A stretch of 64,000 bases of DNA, from the NCBI RefSeq assembly GCF_025145845.1, contig NZ_CP102253.1, forward strand, positions 3,224,001-3,288,000, given 5' to 3'. Origin of the DNA: Alistipes shahii WAL 8301 (GTDB lineage Bacteria > Bacteroidota > Bacteroidia > Bacteroidales > Rikenellaceae). Below are positions 40,505-51,487 of the stretch, piece by piece (the stretch's first letter is position 1; each line of letters begins with the position of its first letter). Position numbers and translations under genes: made by a program. The notes under the pieces are model-generated. The model saw only the letters and a program-made list of their open reading frames with translations. It did no database searches and had not been told where the DNA came from.

Positions 40505-43369
40505 ATGGCGGAAGAGAACGATAAGACGGGGCGCGACGAAGCGCTCAACGAGGACGCCTCGACTCCCGAAACCGCGGACGACGCGACGGACGAAACGCCT
40601 GTGGCCGAGGCTCCGGCCAAGGCGGGCAAATTCGACCGCCTGACGCAGGAGGAGGGCGGCGTCCGCAAGCTCACGGGCATGTATAAGAACTGGTTCCTGG
40701 ACTACGCCTCGTACGTGATCCTCGAACGCGCCGTGCCGCATGTCGAGGACGGACTGAAACCCGTCCAGCGGCGTATCCTTCATGCGATGAAGGTCGTCGA
40801 CGACGGCCGTTACAACAAGGTCGCCAACCTCGTGGGCCAGACCATGCAGTACCACCCGCACGGCGACGCGTCGATCAAGGACGCGCTGGTGCAGCTGGGG
40901 CAGAAGGACCTGCTGATCGACTGTCAGGGCAACTGGGGCAACATCCTCACGGGCGACGAGGCCGCCGCGGGCCGTTATATCGAGGCGCGTCTTTCGAAAT
41001 TCGCCCTCGACGTGGTCTTCAACAAGAAGACGACGGAGTGGATGCTGTCGTACGACGGCCGCAAGGAGGAACCCGTTACGCTGCCCATCAAGTTCCCGCT
41101 GCTGCTGGCCCAAGGGTCCGACGGCATCGCCGTGGGACTGGCTTCGAAAATCCTGCCCCACAACTTCGTGGAGCTGATCAACGCCGCCATTGCGCACCTC
41201 CAGGGACGTGATTTCCAGCTTTACCCCGACTTCCCGACGGGCGGCATGGCCGACGTGAGCCGCTATAACGACGGCCTTCGCGGCGGCACGGTGAAGGTGC
41301 GGGCGAAGATTTCGAAGATCGACAAACGGACGCTTGCCATCACCGAGATTCCCTATACCACGACCACCGAGTCGATCAAGGATTCGATCATCAAGGCCAA
41401 CGACAAGGGCAAGATCAAGATCCGAAAGGTCGACGACAATACGGCCGACAAGGTCGAAATCGTCATTCAGGTCTCGCCCGACGAGTCGTCGGACAAGACC
41501 ATCGACGCGCTCTACGCCTTCACCGACTGCGAGGTGTCGATCGCCCCGAACTCGTGCGTCATCTGGGACGAGAAGCCGCACTTCCTCGGGGTTTCGGAGA
41601 TCCTGCGCCGCTCGGCCGAGCACACCAAGTCGCTGCTGGGGCTGGAGCTGAAAATCCGGCTGGGCGAGTTGAGCGAGGCATGGCATGCCGCCTCGCTCGA
41701 ACGCATCTTCATCGAGAACAGGCTCTACCAGCTGATCGAGGGGTGCAAGAGCCGCGAGGAGGCTTATTCCGCCGTGGATAAGGGTCTGGAACCCTTCAAG
41801 ATGCGGCTGCGACGTGAAGTGACGCTTGAAGACGTGCAGAAGCTCACCGAGCTAAAATTTATCCGTATTTCGCGTTACGACAGCGAGAAGGCCGACAACG
41901 AGATCCGCCAGATTGAGGAGGACCTGAAGTCGACGCAGTACGACCTGGACCACCTCACCGAATACGCCGTGGCCTACTACGAGCGCATCCGCGACAAGTA
42001 CGGCAAGGGCAGAGAGCGTCGCACCGAGTTGCGCGAATTCGACTCGATCGAGGCGACGAAGGTGGCCGTCACGAACGCCAAGCTGTACGTGGACCGGGCC
42101 GAAGGGTTCTTCGGCATCGGCAAATCCATGAAGGACGCGGAATTCGTCTGCGACTGCTCGGACATCGACGACGTGATCGTCTTCACGAAAGACGGGCGTT
42201 ACGTGATCACCAAGGTTTCGGACAAGGCCTTCTTCGATAAAAACATCTATTATATCGGGGTCTTCAAGCGCAACGACGACCGCACGATCTACAACGTTCT
42301 CTACCGCGACGGGAAGAACGGCGCGATTATGATGAAGCGCTGCGCCATCAAGGGCATCACGCGCGACAAGGAGTACGACATCACCAAGGGAACCGCCAAG
42401 AGCGAGATACTGTATATGTCTGTCAATCCGAACGGTGAGGCCGAGGTGCTGAAGGTTTACTTCAAGCCCCGTCCGCGCCTGAAGAAGGTGATCGTCGATC
42501 TCGATTTCTCGACCCTCGCCATCAAGGGGCGCCAGAGCCAGGGCAATCTGTTCTCGCGCTACGGCATCCACAAGATCGTGCTGAAGGAGCGCGGCACCTC
42601 GACGCTCGGGGGGCAGGACATCTGGTTCGACGAAGATGTCCGCCGGCTGAACGCCGACGGGCGCGGCAAGCTGCTCGGCGAGTTCAAGGGTGACGACCGC
42701 CTGATCGTCTGGACCTCGAAGAATCAGTACTACATCACGGGCTACGACCTGATGCAGCACTTCCCCGACGACACGGTCCTCGTGGCGCGTTACGAGTCCG
42801 ACCGGGTTTACAGCCTGTGTTACTACGACCGCGGCCAGAAGTATTACTACATGAAGCGTTTCACGGCCGAGATGTCGGACAAGATTCAGGATTTCCTCGA
42901 CGCCGACGCCGATTTCATCTGCGTGACGGACCGCGCCGGGGCCAAACTGGAGATCACCTACAAGGGGGCGCACGCCTCGCGGCCCGCGGATGTGATCGAC
43001 GTCGACGAGTTCGTGGGCGTCAAGAGCCACCGCGCCAAGGGCAAACGCCTGACGACCTACGACGTGGACCGGCTGCGGATGATCGAACCCGAACTGCCTC
43101 CCGAACCGGAACCTTCGGAGGATGAGTCGCTTGACGACGGTCAGCTGACGGACGCTTCAGCTGACGCGGCGCAACGCGCTGCGGCAGAGGGGAAAGCTTC
43201 CGGAAAATCCGCCCTGAAGGAGCCGCTCGGCGCCAAGCCCGCCCCGGGAAAGGCTCCGGCGGGCCAGCCCTCGGCCGGAACGATCGTCGGAGGCGTGGAG
43301 TTCGAGGTGGAGCGTCCGAAAGGCGACGCCGGCGAGATGATCGACCCCGAACAGCTGAACCTGTTTTAA
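40505..43369 (+). CDS. parC: DNA topoisomerase IV subunit A
   Basis: A 954-residue A subunit. The catalytic Tyr lies in AAAGRYIEARLSKFA, and the quinolone region reads HPHGDASIKDALVQLGQ. The breakage-reunion domain is followed by a degenerate beta-propeller without a clear GyrA box, as expected of ParC. An acidic, low-complexity N-terminal extension (about residues 1-45) and an Ala/Pro/Gly-rich C-terminal linker (about 865-935) ending EQLNLF are notable. It follows parE by 34 bases; aroK starts 13 bases after its stop. Confidence 0.94.
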   Translation: MAEENDKTGRDEALNEDASTPETADDATDETPVAEAPAKAGKFDRLTQEEGGVRKLTGMYKNWFLDYASYVILERAVPHVEDGLKPVQRRILHAMKVVDDGRYNKVANLVGQTMQYHPHGDASIKDALVQLGQKDLLIDCQGNWGNILTGDEAAAGRYIEARLSKFALDVVFNKKTTEWMLSYDGRKEEPVTLPIKFPLLLAQGSDGIAVGLASKILPHNFVELINAAIAHLQGRDFQLYPDFPTGGMADVSRYNDGLRGGTVKVRAKISKIDKRTLAITEIPYTTTTESIKDSIIKANDKGKIKIRKVDDNTADKVEIVIQVSPDESSDKTIDALYAFTDCEVSIAPNSCVIWDEKPHFLGVSEILRRSAEHTKSLLGLELKIRLGELSEAWHAASLERIFIENRLYQLIEGCKSREEAYSAVDKGLEPFKMRLRREVTLEDVQKLTELKFIRISRYDSEKADNEIRQIEEDLKSTQYDLDHLTEYAVAYYERIRDKYGKGRERRTELREFDSIEATKVAVTNAKLYVDRAEGFFGIGKSMKDAEFVCDCSDIDDVIVFTKDGRYVITKVSDKAFFDKNIYYIGVFKRNDDRTIYNVLYRDGKNGAIMMKRCAIKGITRDKEYDITKGTAKSEILYMSVNPNGEAEVLKVYFKPRPRLKKVIVDLDFSTLAIKGRQSQGNLFSRYGIHKIVLKERGTSTLGGQDIWFDEDVRRLNADGRGKLLGEFKGDDRLIVWTSKNQYYITGYDLMQHFPDDTVLVARYESDRVYSLCYYDRGQKYYYMKRFTAEMSDKIQDFLDADADFICVTDRAGAKLEITYKGAHASRPADVIDVDEFVGVKSHRAKGKRLTTYDVDRLRMIEPELPPEPEPSEDESLDDGQLTDASADAAQRAAAEGKASGKSALKEPLGAKPAPGKAPAGQPSAGTIVGGVEFEVERPKGDAGEMIDPEQLNLF

Positions 43370-43382
43370 CGAACCGCCTGCG

Positions 43383-43910
43383 ATGAAACCTCTCTTTCTG
43401 GTCGGATATATGGGCTGCGGCAAGAGCACCCTCGGACGCAAGCTGGCGCGGCGTCTGGGCGTCGATTTCATCGACACCGACGCGCTGGTCGAGGAGCGCG
43501 AAGGCGCCTCCGTGGCCGACGTCTTCCGTTACGAGGGCGAGGAGCGTTTCCGCGAGGCGGAGCGCCGGGTCCTCGACGAGGTGATCGCCGGAGCCTCCTT
43601 CGCCGTGGTCTCCACGGGGGGCGGGCTGCCCACGTGGCGCGATAACATGCCGTGCATGAACGCCGTCGGGCATACGGTCTACCTGCGCCGCTCGCCGGAG
43701 CAGATCGCCCGGCGGTTAAGCCCCTACGGACGCCGCAAGCGGCCCCGTCTGCAAGGTCTCGACGACGAACAGCTGGTGGCCTTCATGCGCGGCGACATGG
43801 CGGCCCGCGAACCGTTCTACGCGCAGGCTTCGCTCGTCGTCGACTGCGACCCGATGTCCGACGACGAGCTGGTCGAACATATCGTGCAAACTTTCTCCGA
43901 CCGTGGCTGA
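43383..43910 (+). CDS. aroK: Shikimate kinase
   Basis: A 175-residue P-loop kinase phosphorylating shikimate in aromatic amino acid synthesis. P-loop GYMGCGKST (residues 8-16), shikimate-binding DTD (FIDTDALVEEREG) and FREAERRVL, the VVSTGGGLPTW motif, and the lid RRKRPRL. Normal length, cytosolic. It overlaps murI by eight bases, so expression of the two is coupled. Confidence 0.96.
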   Translation: MKPLFLVGYMGCGKSTLGRKLARRLGVDFIDTDALVEEREGASVADVFRYEGEERFREAERRVLDEVIAGASFAVVSTGGGLPTWRDNMPCMNAVGHTVYLRRSPEQIARRLSPYGRRKRPRLQGLDDEQLVAFMRGDMAAREPFYAQASLVVDCDPMSDDELVEHIVQTFSDRG

Positions 43911-44676
43911 CAACAGACCCATAGGCATTTACGACTCGGGGCTGGGCGGACTGACCGTCTGGCGCGAGGTCCGGCGTGCGCTGCCCGGCGAATCGCTCGC
44001 CTACCTCGGCGACGGCGCCAACTGCCCCTATGGCTCGCGGCCCCGCGAGGAGGTGCAGGCGCTGGCCGACGCCGCCGTGGCGCGGCTCGTGGAGCTGGAC
44101 TGCAAGATGGTCGTTGTGGCCTGCAACACCGCCACGGCCGCGGCCATCGGCTTCCTGCGCGAAAAATACGCCGGCATGCCCATCGTCGGCATGGAGCCGG
44201 CCGTGAAACCGGCCTGCCTGGCGACCCGCAGCGGGGTGGTGGGGGTGCTGGCCACCGAACGGAGCCTCGACGGCGAGCTGTTCCGCCGCACGGCCGCCCG
44301 GTACGGCAGCGGCATCGAAGTCCTGACCTACCCGGGCACGGGTTTCGTGGAGCTGGTCGAGGGAGACCGGGAGGATACGCCCGAGGCCGAAGCCGCGGTG
44401 CGCGCCGCCGTGGAGCCGATGCTGGCGCGGGGCGCCGACCAGATCGTGCTGGGGTGTACGCACTATCCCTTTCTGACGCCGGTGATGGAACGCATCGTCG
44501 ACGGACGGGCCGCGATCGTCGACCCGTCGCCCGCCGTCGCCCGCCGCGTCGGGCAGCTTTTGGACCGCTACGGCCTGCGCGCTTCGGCGGATAACCGCCC
44601 CGCGCTCACGTTCCGCACCTTCGCCGACGAGCTCTACCGCCTGCGTCTCGAACGGAAGGTTGCGGCGTACCTGTAA
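43903..44676 (+). CDS. murI: Glutamate racemase
   Basis: A 257-residue enzyme making D-glutamate for peptidoglycan. The two catalytic Cys are C74 (VVACNTATAAA) and C185 (IVLGCTHYPF), with D11 in IGIYDSGLGGLTV. The start is GTG at 43903, inside the end of aroK. Full length. It probably ends the parE-parC-aroK-murI run. Confidence 0.97.
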   Translation: MADNRPIGIYDSGLGGLTVWREVRRALPGESLAYLGDGANCPYGSRPREEVQALADAAVARLVELDCKMVVVACNTATAAAIGFLREKYAGMPIVGMEPAVKPACLATRSGVVGVLATERSLDGELFRRTAARYGSGIEVLTYPGTGFVELVEGDREDTPEAEAAVRAAVEPMLARGADQIVLGCTHYPFLTPVMERIVDGRAAIVDPSPAVARRVGQLLDRYGLRASADNRPALTFRTFADELYRLRLERKVAAYL

Positions 44677-44821
44677 GACGCTCCCGGCTCCATACCCCCC
44701 CCCATTCGCGGGCGGGAACGCTTCCGGCCGGAATCGCTCCGGGCGATTGATAAAGTTTGCGGCGCCTTCGGAATTGTCGAAAAAAATTCGTACCTTCGCT
44801 CGATAATAGCGACATTCTGGA

Positions 44822-47531
<2,710 letters not shown>

Positions 47532-47551
<20 letters not shown>

Positions 47552-47580
47552 GTCTTCGGCTTAAAACAATCCCAGTTCCT
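47532..47580. repeat. Perfect 21-bp inverted repeat across the ftsK stop codon
   Basis: Arm 47532-47552, loop TCTTCGG (47553-47559), arm 47560-47580, no mismatch. The left arm encodes the final FtsK residues (ELGLF) and the TAA; the right arm is its exact reverse complement. No T-run follows, so it is not a classic terminator; it may protect or process the mRNA end. Confidence 0.9.
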
Positions 47581-47585
47581 GTGGT

Positions 47586-47614
47586 TAAGAATTAAAAATT
47601 AGGAATTGAAAATT
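47586..47614. repeat. AT-rich micro-repeat upstream of the LolA-like gene
   Basis: AAGAATTAAAAATTAGGAATTGAAAATT, same family as the runs at 3527, 32016, 40462 and 60654. Confidence 0.6.
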
Positions 47615-47629
47615 GCGGGAGCTGACACT

Positions 47630-48253
47630 ATGGGAAGACGAAAATTTTTCATTTTTCATTGTTTCATTGCCGTATTGTTTTGCGGCATATTGCAAGGCAA
47701 TGCGGCGCAGCCTCGTGCCACGGAGATACTGGAACGCCTTGCGGCGGGATTCCGTGCGATGGACGGCTACGGCGTGAAGTTCGGGGTCGTCTCGGGCGAC
47801 TACGAAGCCCGCGGCAGCTATGTCGTGGAAGGCGACAGCTATTACCTCGTGCTGGGCGACGCGGAGGTTTTCGCCGACGGAGCCGTGCGCCGCGAGGTCG
47901 ACAACCGCCGCCGCGAGGTGACCGTTACGGAGGTCGACACCGCGAGCCGCAACATCCTGAACAATCCGGTCCGGGCCTTCGATTTTCTGGGCAGCGAATA
48001 TACGCCGTCGCTCGTCTCCGAAGCCGACGGCCGCGCCGTCGTGCGGCTGACGCCCGCCGCCGGGAACGACTCCCCGGCAGGCGATGTCACACTGACGGTC
48101 GACACCGCTACGATGCGCCCCCGCTCGCTTTCGTATGACTACGACGGCGAACAGGTGCTGGTGAACGTGCTGGAGGTCGCGCCCCTCGCTGGGCACGTCC
48201 GGCGGTTCGATCCGAAAAATTATGAGGGCTACGAATTCATCGACTTCCGCTGA
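47630..48253 (+). CDS. LolA-like outer-membrane lipoprotein carrier protein
   Basis: A 207-residue periplasmic protein with a signal peptide (MGRRKFFIFHCFIAVLFCGILQGNAA). The mature part has the LolA-like half-barrel pattern: EILERLAAGFRAMDGYGVKF, RGSYVVEGDSYYLVL, RREVTVTEVDT and DVTLTVDTATMRPRSLSYDYDGEQV. LolA carries lipoproteins across the periplasm; position directly after ftsK is usual for LolA-family genes in Bacteroidetes. A TTG at 47606 lies in frame but inside the AT-rich repeat, so I use ATG 47630. The end overlaps the next frame by 32 bases. Confidence 0.8.
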   Translation: MGRRKFFIFHCFIAVLFCGILQGNAAQPRATEILERLAAGFRAMDGYGVKFGVVSGDYEARGSYVVEGDSYYLVLGDAEVFADGAVRREVDNRRREVTVTEVDTASRNILNNPVRAFDFLGSEYTPSLVSEADGRAVVRLTPAAGNDSPAGDVTLTVDTATMRPRSLSYDYDGEQVLVNVLEVAPLAGHVRRFDPKNYEGYEFIDFR

Positions 48254-49277
48254 CCGGGTCCGCCGGGGGCATTGCGGTCTTCGCCGGGCGGTATGCTGCG
48301 CGCTGTCGCTGTCGGCGGCATTTTCCGCGCATGCGCAACGGTCGCTGCCGCTGATGCGCGACGGCGGGCATCTCTATGCCGAAGTCCTGTTGCAGGATTC
48401 GATTCCGGCGCGGGCCATGCTCGAATCGGGAATTGCCTTTCCGCTGATCGACAGTGCGCTCGTGTGGTCGCATCCCGATCTTTTCCGGCTTGAAAAACTC
48501 GACTCCGCGGTCCGTTTCCGCATGGCTGTCGGGGCGAATTACGCGGCGCGTTACAAACTGGCTCCCGGCCTCTCGGTGAGCGGTTCCCGGAGTCTGTGCG
48601 ACACTTACGTGGTGGATATGGGCGGCCGTAAGGGCGATCTGCTCTGGCCCTTGAACCGGTTTACGACCGACAGCGCCGCGACGCCCGGCATCTTCGGTCT
48701 CGACATCGCCCGGGGGCGTCTGGAACTGCTCGCGGAGGAGGAACTGCCCGGAGAGGGCGGCGGCTGGACGGCCTGGGATATGACGCGCGATGAACGGTCG
48801 GGGATGTATTGCCTGCAAAGTTCATTGGCGTTTGTCAACGACCGCGGCCGGCGTGTCGCTGAACCGGCGGAACTGGTCGTGGATCTGGGCAATGCCATGT
48901 TGCTGGCGCTCTTTGCTTACAAGCCCGAAGTGAAGAAATTCGTTTCCCGCTCGCGCATTCAGGAACTGGAAGGACGAACCTCCGCCGGCAAACGGCTGCC
49001 GGTGATCCGGCCTGCCGAGGTGATCTTTATGGATGCCTATACTTTTCGCGGCCAGCCTGTGCTGCTGCTTGAAAACCGTATGCGGCTTCCGGGGCACGGA
49101 TTTCTGGGCATCCGTTTCTTCGAACGCTTCCGCGTGATCTTCGATTTTCGCCGTTCGCGGCTCCGGATCGCGGAGCCGCTGTCCGCCGCTGATACGCGTG
49201 CCGCCGGGCCGGATTGCTCCCGGACGGTTCCGGGTTCTCCGGACGCGACCCGATTCCTGTGTGTCAAATCCCGATAA
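48222..49277 (+). CDS. Exported retropepsin-like protein, catalytic Asp replaced
   Basis: A 351-residue protein; a hydrophobic signal segment (VCCALSLSAAFSAHAQ) lies at residues 24-39 after an unusually long leader of about 21 residues, so the true start may be internal but no better ATG exists. The body has the repeated pattern of aspartic proteases: ARAMLESGIAFPLID, where D[ST]G would be expected but E68-S-G is seen, and ELVVDLGNAMLLAL with D221-L-G. It is probably not an active protease. No named family recognised. It overlaps the LolA-like gene and is probably co-transcribed. Confidence 0.65.
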   Translation: MRATNSSTSADRVRRGHCGLRRAVCCALSLSAAFSAHAQRSLPLMRDGGHLYAEVLLQDSIPARAMLESGIAFPLIDSALVWSHPDLFRLEKLDSAVRFRMAVGANYAARYKLAPGLSVSGSRSLCDTYVVDMGGRKGDLLWPLNRFTTDSAATPGIFGLDIARGRLELLAEEELPGEGGGWTAWDMTRDERSGMYCLQSSLAFVNDRGRRVAEPAELVVDLGNAMLLALFAYKPEVKKFVSRSRIQELEGRTSAGKRLPVIRPAEVIFMDAYTFRGQPVLLLENRMRLPGHGFLGIRFFERFRVIFDFRRSRLRIAEPLSAADTRAAGPDCSRTVPGSPDATRFLCVKSR

Positions 49278-49386
49278 TTGAATATCCCATGAAAATGGAT
49301 GTCGTTTGCGCCGACCGGTGGCTGTTCCCGGCGGTGCTTCGGCCCGGTTGTCGGGGTAGGTGTTTTTATCGGCTGAAATGATCTTC

Positions 49387-49415
49387 CGGGCGACCTTTGG
49401 GGCGCCCGTTGTTTT
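49387..49415 (+). terminator. Terminator after the retropepsin-like gene
   Basis: CGGGCG (49387-49392) pairs with CGCCCG (49403-49408), then TTGTTTTTG. Confidence 0.7.
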
Positions 49416-49474
49416 TGCGAATCGGTTTCTTCTGTTATTTTAATAATTGGTGTTTGTTTTATATATTATTATGT

Positions 49475-49504
49475 CTTGGTAAATGTGTTTTTTTAATATA
49501 TTTG
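49475..49504 (+). promoter_or_regulatory. Promoter of the orphan outer-membrane-like gene
   Basis: CTTG at 49475-49478, 18 bases, TATATTTG at 49497-49504, in the AT-rich stretch. It implies a leader of about 300 bases. Confidence 0.5.
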
Positions 49505-49809
49505 CATTATGATGCTTTTGTGTTGATATTTATTTGATTGCTTGGCTGAAATATTAAAAAATAGCTTGGTTTCTGCGTTTGGGGGGCTTGTCGTTGGACG
49601 CTTGTTCAAAAGCGACTCCCGGGGGAGGAAGTTCCTGAACAGGTAATGCAAGAGGGGGGGGCTGACCTTAATGCGAAAATTTCTGCAAGGCGCTGTTGTC
49701 TGCTTATTGGGAAGATTTTATAAATATCGTGCAGAATTCGGAACAAAGGCGATCCTGGAGAGAGCGAAGTCGGGGAAACGGAGGAAATGGGAAATTAATT
49801 CGAAAAGTT

Positions 49810-50355
49810 ATGAAAAAAATTCTGTTATTGCTGTCCTGTCTGTTCGGAAGCGCGATCGCCGTGCAGGCGCAATCTTTTGCGAATAACGACAAAGGCGTTT
49901 TTCTACGGGCCGAATTGCGGGCTTTGGCCCGATCGAAAAGCGACGGAGTGGCGCAGCGAGGGATGGATGTCGAGGCAATTGTCGGTTATCGTTTCGATGG
50001 GCGTTTTTCCCTTTTCATACCGGTTACGGCGACGACCGGGTTGTTCAAGGCCGGTGGCGTGAAAAGCTACGAACAGGCCGGACAGCTCGGACTGGGCTTC
50101 GGATACGCTCCGCTTCATACCACCCGCGACCGGCTCGAAATAGCGGTGCGAGCGGGCAATACGCTCGGCGGCAGCTGGCATTTCCGCTATTACGATCTGG
50201 GCGTGCGTTGGGAGTGGGCGGACCTGAAAATACCGCCTTTCGTCGGTTTGGGTGTGCGCTATCAGGATTGCTATAAGGGAGGTTTTTCCGACTATTGTTT
50301 TTTTTATGCCACGGTCGGATTTTCGATTCGCTGGCATCGGATGAAAGGCAGGTGA
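49810..50355 (+). CDS. Exported outer-membrane-like protein of unknown family
   Basis: A 181-residue protein with a clean signal peptide (MKKILLLLSCLFGSAIAVQAQ). The mature part alternates hydrophobic and polar residues with many aromatics (GVFLRAELRALARS, VEAIVGYRFDGRFSLFIPVTATTG, LEIAVRAGNTLGGSWHFRYYDLGVRWEW, DYCFFYATVGFSIRWHR), like an eight-stranded outer-membrane barrel that ends with an aromatic strand. I recognise no family. Upstream AT-rich DNA and a duplicated terminator suggest an accessory gene. Confidence 0.7.
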   Translation: MKKILLLLSCLFGSAIAVQAQSFANNDKGVFLRAELRALARSKSDGVAQRGMDVEAIVGYRFDGRFSLFIPVTATTGLFKAGGVKSYEQAGQLGLGFGYAPLHTTRDRLEIAVRAGNTLGGSWHFRYYDLGVRWEWADLKIPPFVGLGVRYQDCYKGGFSDYCFFYATVGFSIRWHRMKGR

Positions 50356-50363
50356 CCCGTCTT

Positions 50364-50395
50364 TCTCCCGGCAGTTTGCCGGGAGATTTTTTTTT
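50364..50395 (+). terminator. Terminator, copy 1 of a duplicated element
   Basis: TCTCCCGGCA (50364-50373) pairs with TGCCGGGAGA (50377-50386), then nine T. The surrounding 50 bases recur at 51103-51155. Confidence 0.92.
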
Positions 50396-50570
50396 CGGGG
50401 CGTCGAGATCGTGGGCGCAATGGTGGAAATCCCGCGTAAATGACAAATTGTCGCGCCGTTTGTCGTCGCCGAATGCAGGGAGGATGGATTGTTTAATGTG
50501 TGTTTTTAATAAATGCGTCAAGGATAATAAATCTTAACATAAATTCATGTTATTTATTAAAATATTATCT

Positions 50571-50578
50571 TATATTTG
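50571..50578 (+). promoter_or_regulatory. -7 box of the orphan membrane protein gene
   Basis: TATATTTG in a strongly AT-rich stretch (50500-50580), 48 bases before the ATG. No -33 match seen. Confidence 0.45.
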
Positions 50579-50625
50579 TTTTAGGATGTCCTGACGCATG
50601 TTGAACACTTTAAATTTAATCTATT

Positions 50626-51072
50626 ATGGATGAATTAGGCTTTACGTTGGCGGGGTTTGTGGTCTTGGGGGTGTTGCATTATGCGGTTGCTATCGTTTTT
50701 GCCGTATCCGAATACCGAAAGTGGAGGCCTACGGGGTGGATCATTCCCCTTGCAGTCGTTATGTTCGTCGCTTTTTCGTTTATTTTTCCGGTAGTGGAAC
50801 ATATCGTCCGCCCCAGAATGCGGGCCTGCGGCGTCGACCGGCGTATCATCCGGCTGAAACTCGTGCTGGCATGGTCCGTGCCGCTTTTAACGAGTGTCGG
50901 TATTAAGTTGTGTGAGTTGTTCTGCAATCGGGTCGTGCCCCGCGATTTCTCCGGGGAGCTGGCCCTCTGCTGCTGTCTTTCGTGCGGACTCCTGTATTTG
51001 GGGCTTATGCTCTGGGTCAATGTGAAGCTCAATGCGCTTGCGGAGGCGTGCCCGGCCAAAGGTGCGGAGTGA
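50626..51072 (+). CDS. Small membrane protein of unknown function
   Basis: A 148-residue protein with four hydrophobic segments: about residues 5-27, 39-58, 82-98 and 111-131. A Cys-rich stretch (LALCCCLSCGLLYLG) lies in the last helix. I recognise no family. It has an AT-rich promoter region and ends before a copy of the terminator that also follows the gene at 49810. That shared 3' end suggests both were placed by the same duplication or transfer. Confidence 0.65.
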   Translation: MDELGFTLAGFVVLGVLHYAVAIVFAVSEYRKWRPTGWIIPLAVVMFVAFSFIFPVVEHIVRPRMRACGVDRRIIRLKLVLAWSVPLLTSVGIKLCELFCNRVVPRDFSGELALCCCLSCGLLYLGLMLWVNVKLNALAEACPAKGAE

Positions 51073-51111
51073 TCGCTCGACTTTGTCGCGGACCGTTCTG
51101 CAATCCGTCTT

Positions 51112-51142
51112 TCTCCCGGCAGTTTGCCGGGAGATTTTTTTT
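51112..51142 (+). terminator. Terminator, copy 2 of a duplicated element
   Basis: TCTCCCGGCA (51112-51121) pairs with TGCCGGGAGA (51125-51134), then eight T. Near-identical to 50364-50395, including CCGTCTTTCTCC before it. Confidence 0.92.
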
Positions 51143-51228
51143 CGGGCCGTCAGATCGCCGGAAAAGGGGCAAAAACGGGGTGGTCCGCTGAAAATATCGC
51201 GCCCACGAAGCAGATTTATTCCCCTAAA

Positions 51229-51260
51229 GTTGCTCAAACCGGAAATAAATCGTATTTTTG
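51229..51260 (+). promoter_or_regulatory. gyrA promoter
   Basis: GTTG at 51229-51232, 20 bases, TATTTTTG at 51253-51260. It gives a leader of about 220 bases. Confidence 0.6.
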
Positions 51261-51487
51261 TTCGTTAAAAGAACGGTAATTTTCGACGGGTGTCGACGGG
51301 CCGGTTGCGGCGCTTGTGAGCGTTGAAAATTTGAATTGGAGATAATTCGGTCGAAATTCCGGTCGCGATGCGACGAGGCTCCCGTCTTGGCGGGCGCCGG
51401 AGCGGGCCAAGTATGTAAACGCGGCGGGACGCCGCGAAAGCCCGCTTCGAAACGGAAAGACGAAGAATAACAGAATTAAGTATTAAT

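Larger units (their letters stand above)
49278..49809. other. AT-rich gene-free region
   Basis: About 530 bases. It holds a terminator for the preceding gene (49387-49415), a very AT-rich stretch (about 49430-49560) with a promoter, and a 300-base leader before the next ATG. A frame from 49671 or 49696 runs into the next gene but lacks a credible N-terminus. Base composition differs clearly from the flanking genes. Confidence 0.6.
51073..51487. other. Gene-free region upstream of gyrA
   Basis: About 415 bases. It contains the duplicated terminator, the gyrA promoter (51229-51260) and a 5' leader of roughly 220 bases with inverted segments (CGTTAAAAGAACGG near 51264; TCGACGGGTGTCGACGGG near 51283). 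No gene is supported. Confidence 0.65.

Noticed and set aside
43383..44676. aroK-murI overlap as a gene fusion
   Set aside because: The frames differ and each gene has its own start; it is a normal eight-base overlap with a GTG start.
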